Shown here: positions 8,809 to 18,819 of the stretch, piece after piece
How the letters are laid out: every line of letters starts with the position of its first letter
Position numbering within the stretch: position 1 is the first letter of the stretch
Assembly (NCBI GenBank): GCA_038040445.1
Contig: JBBPIG010000004.1
Span: forward strand, 204,190-268,189
Direction: 5' to 3'
DNA: 64,000 nt
Source of the DNA: Acidobacteriota bacterium
GTDB lineage: Bacteria; Acidobacteriota; Blastocatellia; UBA7656
Notes under the pieces: generated by a model
What the model was told of the DNA's origin: nothing
Databases searched by the model: none
The model's input: only the letters and a program-made list of their open reading frames with translations
Translations under genes and position numbers: made by a program

Positions 8809-9019
8809 CCTCTCTGGTGACGATCATAGTCACCGCTTCCTACCGTACGATACAGGCGTACAGTCTCTCTCGTTCCGTGTACGCTTGCGAGACAGCCCGC
8901 CTGAATTCAGTCGCAACAACGAAGCAAAAACACCCTAAATCGCCCTCCTTATGTGGAATGCGGTTTGTCCTTAAATCGGATGGAGTAATAACCGAATTTT
9001 TGCCAAGGGGGAAACGACT

Positions 9020-10006
9020 ATGTTGCTTCGAGGAAAGGTTCGCCGCTTCACGCTCGCGTTGACAGTACTGACGTTGGGTCTATCCGCCCATGCCGCGGAT
9101 GACAAATCAGACAAATCAAAATCTAAGGACAAGGATCGCGCCGTGGGCACGCCGGTGCTTTGGCGAGAACCTGCCGATATCACTTCGCTCAACTTGCTGC
9201 TTGGACCCGGCGGCGAGGAGATGAAGCCCGATGTCAGTAAAGTCACTTTCATCAAGGAGGAGAAAGGCGGATGGTCCAAGAAGTATCGAGTCGTCGACGG
9301 CGGCGGCCATGAATGGGTGGCGAAGATCGGCGTCGAAGCCCAGCCTGAAACGGCAGCCACTCGATTGCTCTGGGCCGCCGGCTATACCACGGACATCAAC
9401 TACCTGGTGCCCAGCGTCACGATCGAAGGGTTGGGAACTTTTAAGAACGTGAGATTCGAAGCGCGGCCGAAACACATCAAGCGACTAGGCGAATGGCAAT
9501 GGGACCACAACCCATTCGTCGGCACGATGGAGCTTCAAGGCTTGAAGGTCATGATGGTGTTGATCGGCAACTGGGACATCAAAGACAGCAACAACAAAAT
9601 TCTGCGCGTTCACAACGAACAGACTGGAGAAGACGAGCTGCGCTACATGGTAAGCGATCTCGGCGCGACCATTGGCAAGACCGGTGGGCTCATCACCCGA
9701 AGCCGCAACCAGCCGGCGGATTTCGCCGAGGCGAAATTCGTCGATGTGCTAAAGAACAATCGAATCGACTTCCACTATAGCGGAAAACGGAAGGATATGG
9801 TTCGCGACATCACTATCGGCCAGGCCAGGTGGATCGGGCAGTTGTTGTCGCGCTTGAGCGACGAACAAATTAGCGACGCCTTCCGCGCCGCCAACTACAG
9901 CCCGCAAGATGTCGCGATGCTGGCCCAAACGGTGCGCGGGCGAATAATAGAACTGGCCGCACTTCCGCAATCTCAAACTGCTGGCGGCAGCGCTATTCAA
10001 CGATAG
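9020..10006 (+). CDS. Secreted protein of unknown function with a faint kinase-like pattern
   Basis: 328 aa. Signal peptide (1-25, ending AHAA) and a Lys/Asp-rich linker (28-40). The body has EWVAKIGVE at about 98-106, NWDIKDSN at 184-191 and YMVSDLGATIG at 209-219. The order Lys, then NxDxKxxN, then DLG resembles atypical kinases of the HipA or FAM20 kind, but I cannot establish this by eye. An AAGGGGG ribosome-binding site precedes the ATG. There is no operon partner: the next gene is convergent and the previous one ends in a terminator. Confidence is high that it is a gene and low for any activity. Confidence 0.75.
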   Translation: MLLRGKVRRFTLALTVLTLGLSAHAADDKSDKSKSKDKDRAVGTPVLWREPADITSLNLLLGPGGEEMKPDVSKVTFIKEEKGGWSKKYRVVDGGGHEWVAKIGVEAQPETAATRLLWAAGYTTDINYLVPSVTIEGLGTFKNVRFEARPKHIKRLGEWQWDHNPFVGTMELQGLKVMMVLIGNWDIKDSNNKILRVHNEQTGEDELRYMVSDLGATIGKTGGLITRSRNQPADFAEAKFVDVLKNNRIDFHYSGKRKDMVRDITIGQARWIGQLLSRLSDEQISDAFRAANYSPQDVAMLAQTVRGRIIELAALPQSQTAGGSAIQR

Positions 10007-10062
10007 CGGACACCGGGTCGGGCGAGGACAGTGACTCGCTCGACCGCGCGATCGAGCCGGCT

Positions 10063-11427
<1,365 letters not shown>

Positions 11428-11545
11428 CGTGTCCTCCGAAGAAAACCTTCGAGATGTCTGTCAAAAGCGCGATTAGTTTGCCGCTTGACAGCCATCGTCG
11501 CAAGCCATAACGTCGCTGCGTGCCCGGCGAATGTTCTCTTGCGAA

Positions 11546-11576
11546 AGCCAGCAGGCAGGATGCCTGCGCTCCCAGG
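11546..11576. repeat. Short palindromic repeat upstream of the serine hydrolase
   Basis: GCAGGCA-GGA-TGCCTGC (11551-11567) is a perfect hairpin inside a CAGGATGCCTGCGCTCCCAGG-type element. I recall similar interspersed repeats in other environmental genomes. Its end runs into the GGAGG used by the next gene. Confidence 0.55.
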
Positions 11577-11588
11577 GAGGTTAAGACG

Positions 11589-12692
11589 GTGCTCTATCGA
11601 TTTCAAAAACACACTACTTCATTGATGGCGGTCTTGGTTCTTCTGGTCGCTTCCGTCCAGGCTCAACAAACGCAAGGTCTCCCTGCCGACAAGCTCGAGA
11701 AGATCGAGAAAGCGATCACCGCGCAGATGTCGCGGCAGGGGATACCCGGACTCTCAATAGCTGTCGTAGTCGATCACAAGCTTCGATGGTCGAACGGCTA
11801 CGGGACCGCGGATGTCGAGAACTTTGTTCCCTCGAAAGCGACTACGGCATATCGGCTCGGCTCGATATCGAAGCCGATCACCGCAGCGGCGGTTATGCAA
11901 TTGGTTGAGCGTGGCAAGCTAGATCTGGATGCGCCGATTCAAAAGTACTGCCCGGCGTTTCCCGCAAAGCAATGGCCAGTCACCGCCCGGCTCCTGCTTG
12001 GTCACGTGGCCGGCGTCCGTCACTACAAAGGCGAGGCCGAGTACGGCAGCACTCGTCACTACAACAGCGTTGTCGAAGGACTCGACATGTTCAAGGACGA
12101 TCCGCTTCTGTTCGAGCCAGGCACAAAGTATTCCTACACGACTCACGGTTTCGCTGTTTTAGGTTGCGCAGTCGAAGGCGCTTCAGGAATGAGTTTTCCA
12201 GACTATGTGCGTGAAAACGTCTTCAAACCGGCGGCGATGGATCGCATTCGAGTAGACAACGTCGCGGACATCATTCCGAATCGCGCGCAAGGCTATGTGA
12301 AGACTCAAAGCGGCGAGTTGCACAACTCCGGCCTGGCCGATACCAGCTACAAGATTCCCGGTGGAGGTTTCATCTCTACTGTAGAAGACCTGGCCAGGTT
12401 CGCGATCGCAATGCAGACCGGCGCGCTTGTGAAGAAGGAAACGCTCAACCAAATGTGGACATCGCTTAAGACTCGCGACGGCAAGGAGACAAGTTACGGA
12501 TTGGGATGGAGAGTGGACGAGCGAAACGGAATGAAGGAAGTGCAACACGGCGGCGCTCAACAGCGAGTGAGCACTATGCTGTACACGATTCCCGAAAAGG
12601 GATTGGCCGTTGTGCTGATGACGAACCTTGAAGGAATCGGCGGCGGACTAGCGAGTCTTTCGAGGCAGATTGCTGACATTGTGCTCAAGTAA
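11589..12692 (+). CDS. Secreted serine hydrolase (beta-lactamase/penicillin-binding fold)
   Basis: 367 aa from GTG at 11589, chosen because GGGAGG ends about nine bases upstream; an ATG at 11520 lies before the ribosome-binding site. Signal peptide to about residue 26 (VASVQAQ). Class C beta-lactamase/DD-peptidase-like motifs are visible: SxxK in LGSISKPITAA, a Tyr motif in KYSYTTHGF, and HGG in VQHGGAQQ near the C-terminus. Such proteins may be esterases, D-aminopeptidases or peptidoglycan peptidases; the sequence does not say which. It converges on the prolyl oligopeptidase gene across a nested inverted repeat. Confidence 0.85.
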   Translation: MLYRFQKHTTSLMAVLVLLVASVQAQQTQGLPADKLEKIEKAITAQMSRQGIPGLSIAVVVDHKLRWSNGYGTADVENFVPSKATTAYRLGSISKPITAAAVMQLVERGKLDLDAPIQKYCPAFPAKQWPVTARLLLGHVAGVRHYKGEAEYGSTRHYNSVVEGLDMFKDDPLLFEPGTKYSYTTHGFAVLGCAVEGASGMSFPDYVRENVFKPAAMDRIRVDNVADIIPNRAQGYVKTQSGELHNSGLADTSYKIPGGGFISTVEDLARFAIAMQTGALVKKETLNQMWTSLKTRDGKETSYGLGWRVDERNGMKEVQHGGAQQRVSTMLYTIPEKGLAVVLMTNLEGIGGGLASLSRQIADIVLK

Positions 12693-12695
12693 TCA

Positions 12696-12768
12696 GGCCA
12701 CGAAGGACTCAAAGACACGAAGATTCACAAAGTCTTTGTGCTACTTCGTGGCTTCGTGTCTTTGTCCG
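12696..12768. repeat. Nested inverted repeat of CACGAAG/CAAAGACACGAAG units
   Basis: An inner palindrome CACAAAGTCTTTGTG is flanked by CAAAGACACGAAG on one side and CTTCGTGTCTTTG on the other, with CCACGAAG units nearby. It lies between convergent genes and may terminate both. Confidence 0.65.
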
Positions 12769-12774
12769 TTCGGC

Positions 12775-14883
12775 TTATTTACCCATCACTCCCAACTGCC
12801 AGAACAAGAAGCTCAACTCATCCGTCTGATCTTCGATTATCTGACTCACCGGCAAGCCACCCGAGTGACCAGCCTTTGTGTTGTAATGCAAGAGCACCGG
12901 CCGGTCTGATCCGGTCGACGCTTGCACGAGCGCCGTCATCTTGCGCGCATGAAGCGGAGCCACTCGCGTGTCCGCGTCGCCGGTGACGAACAGCACCGCC
13001 GGGTACTTCTCGCCTTTCTTTACGTGTTGGTAAGGCGAGTAGGCGTGAATGTACTTGAACTGCTCGGCGTTTTCCGACGAGCCGTACTCGGGAACCCAAA
13101 ACCGCGCCACCAGAAAACTCTGATAGCGAACCATGTCCAGCAGCGGGTAAGAGCACACCACCGCCTGAAACAAACCGGGCCGTTGAGTCATCGCCGCTCC
13201 AACAAGCAAGCCGCCGTTCGAGCCGCCCGATATCGCGAGCTTCGAAGGATTCGTGTACTTGTTCTTGATCAGCCATTCAGCGGCGCCGATGAAGTCGTCA
13301 AAAACGTTCTGCTTGTTCGCGAGCATTCCCGCCTTGTGCCATTTCTCACCAAACTCGCCCCCGCCGCGCAGATTCGGCAACGCGTAGACTCCTCCGCTCT
13401 CGGCCCAGTACGCCGCGAGCGACGAGAAGCTTGGCGTGAGCGTCACGTTGAAGCCGCCGTAGCCGGTGAGAAACACCGGATTATTCCCGTCGAGCTTCAG
13501 ACCTTTCTTGTAAACCAGAAACATCGGGACCCTGGTCTTGTCTTTCGATTCATACCAGACTTGCTTCACTTCGATCTGATCGCTCTGTACCGGTACGTTG
13601 ATGCGCGCAAACACTTCCTGCTTACCCGAGGCCACTGAGTAGCGATAAATGGTGGTCGGCTGAGCGAACGAGCTGAAGGTGTAAAAGCCTTCGTCGCGGT
13701 CCCAGTCGCCGATCATCCCGCTCGAGCTGCCGAGCGTCGGGAAAGCAATCTCGCGAACCTGCTTGCCGGACGGATCAAACACCTTGATCGTGGCGGCGAC
13801 GTTCTCGAGATAGCTAACGAACAACTTGCCGCCGACCGCCGAAACACCACTGATCACGGAAGGGCCTTCGGGAACAACCTCGCGCCAGTTATCGCGCGTG
13901 GGTTTCTTCAAATCGACGTCGAAGATGTGACGATTGGGCGCGTTCCAGTTAGTCAGCAGGTACAAATGATCGCCGGCGATGTCCGTCATGAAGCCTGCGT
14001 TGATGTCGTTGACGATTGGCGTGATCGGACCGTTGGTCGTGAGGTCCTGGAAGTAAAGCTCAGTCTTATCGCCCGCGGACCCGTGGCTCGCGACCAGGAA
14101 AAGATAATGGCCATCGGGCGACACACTTGCTCCTACGAAGACCTGGGGACCGTACCCTTTGCCGAAGACTTCCACATCCTTTGAAACATCCGAGCCCATC
14201 GCGTGATAGAAGATGCGCCCGCCAACGTTGTTAGTGAATCGCGAATAATAGAAGCCGCTCTTGTCAGGCTTGAGCGAAACTCCTATGCGGCCCTTTGGCA
14301 ATCGGTCGGGAAGATCCTTGCGAGTATCGACGTCCATCAGCTTAACGGAGACTTCATCTTCTCCGCCTTGCCGCACGCCGTACACCATCAGCTTGCCGTC
14401 TTCTGAGATATCTTGAATCCCGACCGACGTCATTTGATCGGTGCTCATCGTGTTCGGATCGAGCAACACTTCATCTTTCCCGTTGAATCCGTTTCTGATG
14501 TATAAGACCGGCTGGTTCTGATCAGCGCGACGCTTCGAAAAGAAGTAGCGGTTGGCGCGCGCTCTCGGAACGCCGATGGTGTCGATCTTCAGCAGTTGTG
14601 TCAGGCGTTCGCGAATCTTGGTTCGAATCGGCAGAGCTCCGAGCGTAGCCGCGGTGTACTTGTTTTGGGCGCTGATCCACGCTCGCGTATCGGGGCTGTT
14701 CTGGTCTTCGAGCCATCGATACGAATCCGTGATGGTAACGCCGTGAAGCGTTTCCGCGACGTTATCAACCCGGGTCACGGGCGGAGTCTTGTGCTCCTGG
14801 GCGGAAACTACAAAACCAAGTTGTGTCAGAACCATCGCAAGCAGGAACATCGCAGTAGATCGGACAAAATTCTTGTATTCCAA
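12775..14883 (-). CDS. Secreted prolyl oligopeptidase (S9A)
   Basis: 702 aa, the usual length. It cleaves short peptides after proline. A signal peptide (1-28) precedes the N-terminal strand region (VAETLHGVTITDSYRWLED), the beta-propeller (about 110-420) and the alpha/beta hydrolase domain. The nucleophile is in SGGSNGGLLVGA, the acid in GDADTRVAP and the histidine in TKAGHSGG. The start is TTG at 14883, with GAGGT six bases upstream; the first ATG in frame is 11 codons later, in the middle of the signal peptide. The neighbouring M24 and M28 genes suggest extracellular peptide degradation. Confidence 0.93.
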   Translation of the reverse strand: MEYKNFVRSTAMFLLAMVLTQLGFVVSAQEHKTPPVTRVDNVAETLHGVTITDSYRWLEDQNSPDTRAWISAQNKYTAATLGALPIRTKIRERLTQLLKIDTIGVPRARANRYFFSKRRADQNQPVLYIRNGFNGKDEVLLDPNTMSTDQMTSVGIQDISEDGKLMVYGVRQGGEDEVSVKLMDVDTRKDLPDRLPKGRIGVSLKPDKSGFYYSRFTNNVGGRIFYHAMGSDVSKDVEVFGKGYGPQVFVGASVSPDGHYLFLVASHGSAGDKTELYFQDLTTNGPITPIVNDINAGFMTDIAGDHLYLLTNWNAPNRHIFDVDLKKPTRDNWREVVPEGPSVISGVSAVGGKLFVSYLENVAATIKVFDPSGKQVREIAFPTLGSSSGMIGDWDRDEGFYTFSSFAQPTTIYRYSVASGKQEVFARINVPVQSDQIEVKQVWYESKDKTRVPMFLVYKKGLKLDGNNPVFLTGYGGFNVTLTPSFSSLAAYWAESGGVYALPNLRGGGEFGEKWHKAGMLANKQNVFDDFIGAAEWLIKNKYTNPSKLAISGGSNGGLLVGAAMTQRPGLFQAVVCSYPLLDMVRYQSFLVARFWVPEYGSSENAEQFKYIHAYSPYQHVKKGEKYPAVLFVTGDADTRVAPLHARKMTALVQASTGSDRPVLLHYNTKAGHSGGLPVSQIIEDQTDELSFLFWQLGVMGK

Positions 14884-14911
14884 TTGATACCTCGCATTTC
14901 CAGAGATGAGA

Positions 14912-15280
14912 TCAATCAGCCTCTTCGATCCCCTTCGCCGGACGTATTCGCACCCGCCCTGGTGAGGCCGTCACGATGGCCCCTGATTCCAAGCCGGTCC
15001 CGTGCAAAGCAAGCACTCGAAGACAGACAGTTGACTGTTGCCTTGCGCCAAGGCTTACGAGTCGCACTATGCCGCAATGAGGTTTCCCAAACACGATCGC
15101 CAACTCACCGAAGTCCTTGTCCAGCGTCACCAAGACGCGGTCCTCGTCGTAGGCTCTCGCCAATGTCTCATCGTCCCCGGGGTCTTCTGACCAGTCGCCC
15201 GACCAGACGACGTCGTAGCCCGCCGCTCTAAGCTCTACGGCAACGCCACCCCAGACACATGTGTCGAGGAGGAGTTTCAT
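14912..15280 (-). CDS. DUF5615 PIN-like toxin
   Basis: 122 aa. PIN-like putative RNase, the toxin half of a DUF433/DUF5615 pair. The start LLLDTCVWGGVAVELRAAG and the later ARAYDEDRVLVTLDKDFGELA segment give the acidic residues expected of the PIN fold (Asp6, Asp near 49 and the TLDKDF aspartates). The start codon overlaps the stop of the DUF433 gene by four bases (ATGA), so the two are translated together, antitoxin first. Activity is inferred from the family arrangement and is not shown here. Confidence 0.8.
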   Translation of the reverse strand: MKLLLDTCVWGGVAVELRAAGYDVVWSGDWSEDPGDDETLARAYDEDRVLVTLDKDFGELAIVFGKPHCGIVRLVSLGARQQSTVCLRVLALHGTGLESGAIVTASPGRVRIRPAKGIEEAD

Positions 15281-15528
15281 GCACCCGACTCGACAAGAAG
15301 TGGCTCTATGCGCTCGTGACCAACCAGCCTGTGCGCGTAAGCCAGACAGGCCTGAATGTCCTCAGCTTCAAGCCACGGGTAGCCTTCAAGGATGGTTTCT
15401 TGGGTGTCGCCGGCAGCGAGCATGCCCAGCACGTGCTCGACGGCAAGCCGTCGTCCGCGAATGATCGGTTTGCCGCTGAAGATTTGGGGGTTCACCGTTA
15501 TGCGTTTGAGTAGTTCTGCTTCTTCCAT
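15277..15528 (-). CDS. DUF433 antitoxin-like protein
   Basis: 83 aa, full length. DUF433 proteins have a small winged-helix or homeodomain-like fold and pair with DUF5615 toxins. The diagnostic run is ITVNPQIFSGKPIIRGRRLAVEHVL at about 10-34, followed by the LEGYPWLEAEDIQACLAYA helix. GGAG precedes the ATG. It is probably both antitoxin and autorepressor of the pair. Confidence 0.85.
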   Translation of the reverse strand: MEEAELLKRITVNPQIFSGKPIIRGRRLAVEHVLGMLAAGDTQETILEGYPWLEAEDIQACLAYAHRLVGHERIEPLLVESGA

Positions 15529-15593
15529 CGTTACTCCTCAACGAATCCTAGCATGCGAAGCACTCGCAAACACGTGGCAAGCGGCTTCCCTTC

Positions 15594-17786
15594 TTACTTG
15601 CCTTCCAACAACCGGGCCGCCGCCTCGATCTGCGACGCGAGTGACTGAATCGCCGCGCTCGCATTCTTGACCCCCGGCTCGACCTCGTTCCAATTCTTTT
15701 CTTCGATCGCTTCGCGCACTCCTGGAATCGTCTTCACGCCGTAGCCGGTGTAAAAGCCCGGCGCGTAAATCTGATGTCTGAACCACGGCCGCCGGGGGAG
15801 GCCTTGCTCACTGGTCAGCTTCCTCTCGGATTGATAGAGCAGTTGGTTGAGCGACTTAGCTTGCTTCACCTGCTTGAAGCCGCTCGCGCTAGCTCTTCCA
15901 AGTGCATCTTCATACCTGCGGGCGCTTTCACCGAGCGATTTCACGGCCGACTTCAAAGGCGAGAGGTCGATATCTCTCTGCCGCTTTCCTCCCATCGTGA
16001 GCTTGTAGATTTCATCCACGTAGCGGCCTATCGTGTCCGCCAGATTAGTGAACTCAAAAGGCAGCACGTCAGCGCTCGCAAGCCGCATCACGATCGTGCC
16101 GTTCACTTGAGACAGCGCGCGGCCGTGCTCAAACGTCGGGTCGCCGAACTTGATGTACCAGGCGAACGAATCGTAGACCGAGTGATAAATGCCGCCCCCG
16201 CCATCCCCGCCGAAACCCGTATTCATCGAGGCGATTCCCAGGTGCTGAAGAAACGGCGTGTAGTCCGAGCCCGAACCCAGCGCGCCGATGCGAAGGTCCG
16301 CGCGCTCGTTCAACTCTTTCTTGTCTTCGTCGGTTCGCGCTTGCTCGACGCGGCGCTCCTTCATCGCGTCCCAGACAGACCTCTTGGCGCCCGGCTGCTG
16401 CACATCGCGCGCGACTTCGTTGATGAAGCGCTCAAGCGAATGCGACCCACCAACGTTCAGCCGCCCCTTGCCGGTGCTGTCCGAGTTGAGATATGCCACT
16501 GCCTTTTGCTTGAGCTCATCGGCGTGAGTCTCAACCCATTCAGTCGAGCCCAGCAGTCCTTGCTCTTCGCCGTCCCATGCACACATGATGATCGTGCGCT
16601 TTGGCCGCCAGCCCTGCTTGAGCAGCTCGCCCAGCGCGCGGCCTGTTTCCAGCACCGTCACCATTCCGCTGGTGGGGTCCTCCGCGCCGTTGACCCACGC
16701 GTCGTGATGATTCCCCGAGATGACCCACTCATCGGGATAGGCGCCGCCCTCGATTCTTGCGATCACGTTGTAGAGTGTCTTCATCGACCAATCGAAGGAG
16801 ACTTTCAAGCGCACACGCGCAGGTCCGCCGCCGATGTGATAAGTGATGCCCAACGCGCCGCGCCACGCATCGGGAGCAACCGGGCCGGTCAGCTCGCGAA
16901 GCATCGGCAATGCATCTCCGTATGAAATGGGCAGCACTGGGATCTTGGTTATGACCTCGGCTTGTTCGCGAGGGATTCGCCGCGCGCCTTTGACCGCGCC
17001 CCAGCCGGGCGTCAACGGATCGCCCGGATGAATTGGCATATCCATCACCGATCCACGCTGGGCGCCTTGCTCGGGCCGATAAGGTCCTTGAGGGAAAACG
17101 TCTCCTTGATAGTAGCCGTCGTCTTTAGGATCGGAATAGATCAAGCAGCCGATCGCACCGTGCTCGGCGGCCACCTTGGGCTTGATGCCGCGCCAGCTCC
17201 CGCCGTAGCGCGCGATCACTATCTTGCCTTTTACGTCGACTCCAAGCTTCGCGAGCTCTTCGTAGTCGGCAGGCACGCCGTAGTTCACATAGACAAGCTG
17301 CCCGGTCACATCGCCGTCTATGGAATAAGCGTTGTAGGTCGGGAGTTGATTCGCATCGCCCGAGTCCGGGTCTTCGGCGATTGCCGGCTCTTTAAGCCTT
17401 GCGCGGAAGTGTGTGGGCTCAAGCATCTCGAGCACACGCTCGGTCGGAGTCGGGAACAACACCTCGAACTCTTCGAGCTTGGCGTTGATTCCCCATGACT
17501 TGAACTTGTCGCGAATCCACTCAGCGTTCTGCTTGTCATAAGCCGAGCCGGTGTGATGAGGCTCGGCCGACAGGTGCTTCATGTACTCGCGCAGAAGCTC
17601 CGGCTTGGGAAGGGCGCGCATTTTCTCTTCCCAGTTGCTCTCGACCGCCGAGTTGGCGTCGGTGAACCCGCGGAGCGAGCGGGCCTTCCCGTTTGTCTGT
17701 GCTGCAACTGTGGGAGCCAGACCGTTGAGAGCGATGACGAAAGACGCAACTATGCCGGTGATTGTCTTGAGCGTGTGACGGTGCAT
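15594..17786 (-). CDS. Secreted M28 metallopeptidase (glutamate carboxypeptidase II-like)
   Basis: 730 aa from the ATG at 17786, preceded by AGGAGGATCACA; the frame is open for 36 more codons upstream without a good start. Signal peptide (1-29). The order follows the PSMA/transferrin-receptor group: N-terminal segment, PA domain (about 115-290), M28 zinc domain with NHHDAW, DPTSGM, DGEEQGLLGSTEW and IYHSVYDSF as ligands and catalytic residues, then a C-terminal dimerisation domain. It probably releases amino acids from extracellular peptides. It is monocistronic, ending about 65 bases before the DUF433 start. Confidence 0.92.
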   Translation of the reverse strand: MHRHTLKTITGIVASFVIALNGLAPTVAAQTNGKARSLRGFTDANSAVESNWEEKMRALPKPELLREYMKHLSAEPHHTGSAYDKQNAEWIRDKFKSWGINAKLEEFEVLFPTPTERVLEMLEPTHFRARLKEPAIAEDPDSGDANQLPTYNAYSIDGDVTGQLVYVNYGVPADYEELAKLGVDVKGKIVIARYGGSWRGIKPKVAAEHGAIGCLIYSDPKDDGYYQGDVFPQGPYRPEQGAQRGSVMDMPIHPGDPLTPGWGAVKGARRIPREQAEVITKIPVLPISYGDALPMLRELTGPVAPDAWRGALGITYHIGGGPARVRLKVSFDWSMKTLYNVIARIEGGAYPDEWVISGNHHDAWVNGAEDPTSGMVTVLETGRALGELLKQGWRPKRTIIMCAWDGEEQGLLGSTEWVETHADELKQKAVAYLNSDSTGKGRLNVGGSHSLERFINEVARDVQQPGAKRSVWDAMKERRVEQARTDEDKKELNERADLRIGALGSGSDYTPFLQHLGIASMNTGFGGDGGGGIYHSVYDSFAWYIKFGDPTFEHGRALSQVNGTIVMRLASADVLPFEFTNLADTIGRYVDEIYKLTMGGKRQRDIDLSPLKSAVKSLGESARRYEDALGRASASGFKQVKQAKSLNQLLYQSERKLTSEQGLPRRPWFRHQIYAPGFYTGYGVKTIPGVREAIEEKNWNEVEPGVKNASAAIQSLASQIEAAARLLEGK

Positions 17787-17931
17787 TGTGATCCTCCTGA
17801 GTTGGACGGCAAGTATATCCACCGCACACCGTGGGGTGCAATCTCGCCGAAGACATCGCCTCATGGACTCCCGACCGATTGTTAGGATACTCAATTGTGT
17901 TAAACTTCAGGGCAGCACGCGAGTTTGTTGA

Positions 17932-18204
17932 ATGAAAGTTATCAAAACAGAAACTAAAAGTCAGTCTACCGCGACGCGAGGGAAACCAAAGCGCGTCGCC
18001 GTTTCATCGGGGCGGTCGCATCCCACCAACGGGAAGGGATCACCCAACGAGATCGCGCTTCGGGCCTGGGAAATGACTTACGCGAATCGCGAGCGTGTGC
18101 TGGGAAACCTTGAACTGCTCGGCTATAGCAGTCTTGTCAGCGCCACGCGCAAGGCAATCAGGAAACAGCAAAAGGTCAAATCTCGCAAGCGACGCCTCGA
18201 TTAG
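17932..18204 (+). CDS. Small basic protein, probable antitoxin of the following PIN gene
   Basis: 90 aa, rich in Lys, Arg and Ser. I recognise no family. The first 45 residues look disordered and basic, the rest (about 46-80) looks helical (NEIALRAWEMTYANRERVL). It lies 38 bases upstream of a PIN-domain gene on the same strand, the usual place for an antitoxin. That role is inferred from position only. Confidence 0.6.
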   Translation: MKVIKTETKSQSTATRGKPKRVAVSSGRSHPTNGKGSPNEIALRAWEMTYANRERVLGNLELLGYSSLVSATRKAIRKQQKVKSRKRRLD

Positions 18205-18242
18205 CTTCAAGGCTCAATTCGCAGGGATCCTCCAAAGGCTCG

Positions 18243-18689
18243 ATGGCGACCGTTACATACGACACATCAGCGATAATAGCGTACAAACCCACCGAATTCC
18301 CTTCCGGTTTCCTTATGTCTGTTGTAGTGATTCAGGAGCTGACTGCAGGAGCTGCAGATAAGTCAGAGGTTCAACAATGGGACGCTGCACGACGCGCCTA
18401 CGAGAAAGCGGGAGCACTGCTGGTCCCGACGGGCGAAGACTGGTGGTTGGCAGGGAAAGTGCTCAATTCGCTCTTGCGAGGTCTGAAGTCTAAATCCGGC
18501 GGCCGAACGCCCCGGCTCTCCGCATCCGAAAAGCAGCGCATCGTTCGCGATGTGTTGATTGCACGCACGGTGCGTCGCGCCGGCGCTTTGCTGGTGACCG
18601 AGAATCTGCGCGACTTTAAGATGATCAGGCGCTTCTGCGCCGTTCGTGTGATCAGCGGAGCGGACTATTTTGGTCGCAGATCTCAGTGA
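18243..18689 (+). CDS. PIN-domain protein, probable VapC-type toxin
   Basis: 148 aa. Divergent PIN ribonuclease. The N-terminal strand VTYDTSAIIAY supplies Asp7, SVVVIQELTAG the conserved Glu, and the C-terminal RDVLIARTVRRAGALLVTENLRDF block has the remaining acidic residues in the expected order. Targets of VapC-like enzymes are tRNA or rRNA in studied cases; none can be read here. It forms a two-gene unit with the small basic gene upstream. Confidence 0.75.
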   Translation: MATVTYDTSAIIAYKPTEFPSGFLMSVVVIQELTAGAADKSEVQQWDAARRAYEKAGALLVPTGEDWWLAGKVLNSLLRGLKSKSGGRTPRLSASEKQRIVRDVLIARTVRRAGALLVTENLRDFKMIRRFCAVRVISGADYFGRRSQ

Positions 18690-18819
18690 CCTCCGCGAAG
18701 AAACTCAATCATCGGGCTGGCTGCGAATCCGGTGGGCAAACGCCTGATGCTGACTCTCGTTGCGCTCTCCGATAATCGAGACTTCTGTCGTCAATTACTC
18801 AACCAAAGGTGGAACAACT

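Noticed and set aside
15774-16925. Long plus-strand open frame (383 codons) opposite the M28 peptidase
   Set aside because: It is the antisense shadow of a gene with full motifs; composition is His/Arg-rich and no family pattern appears.
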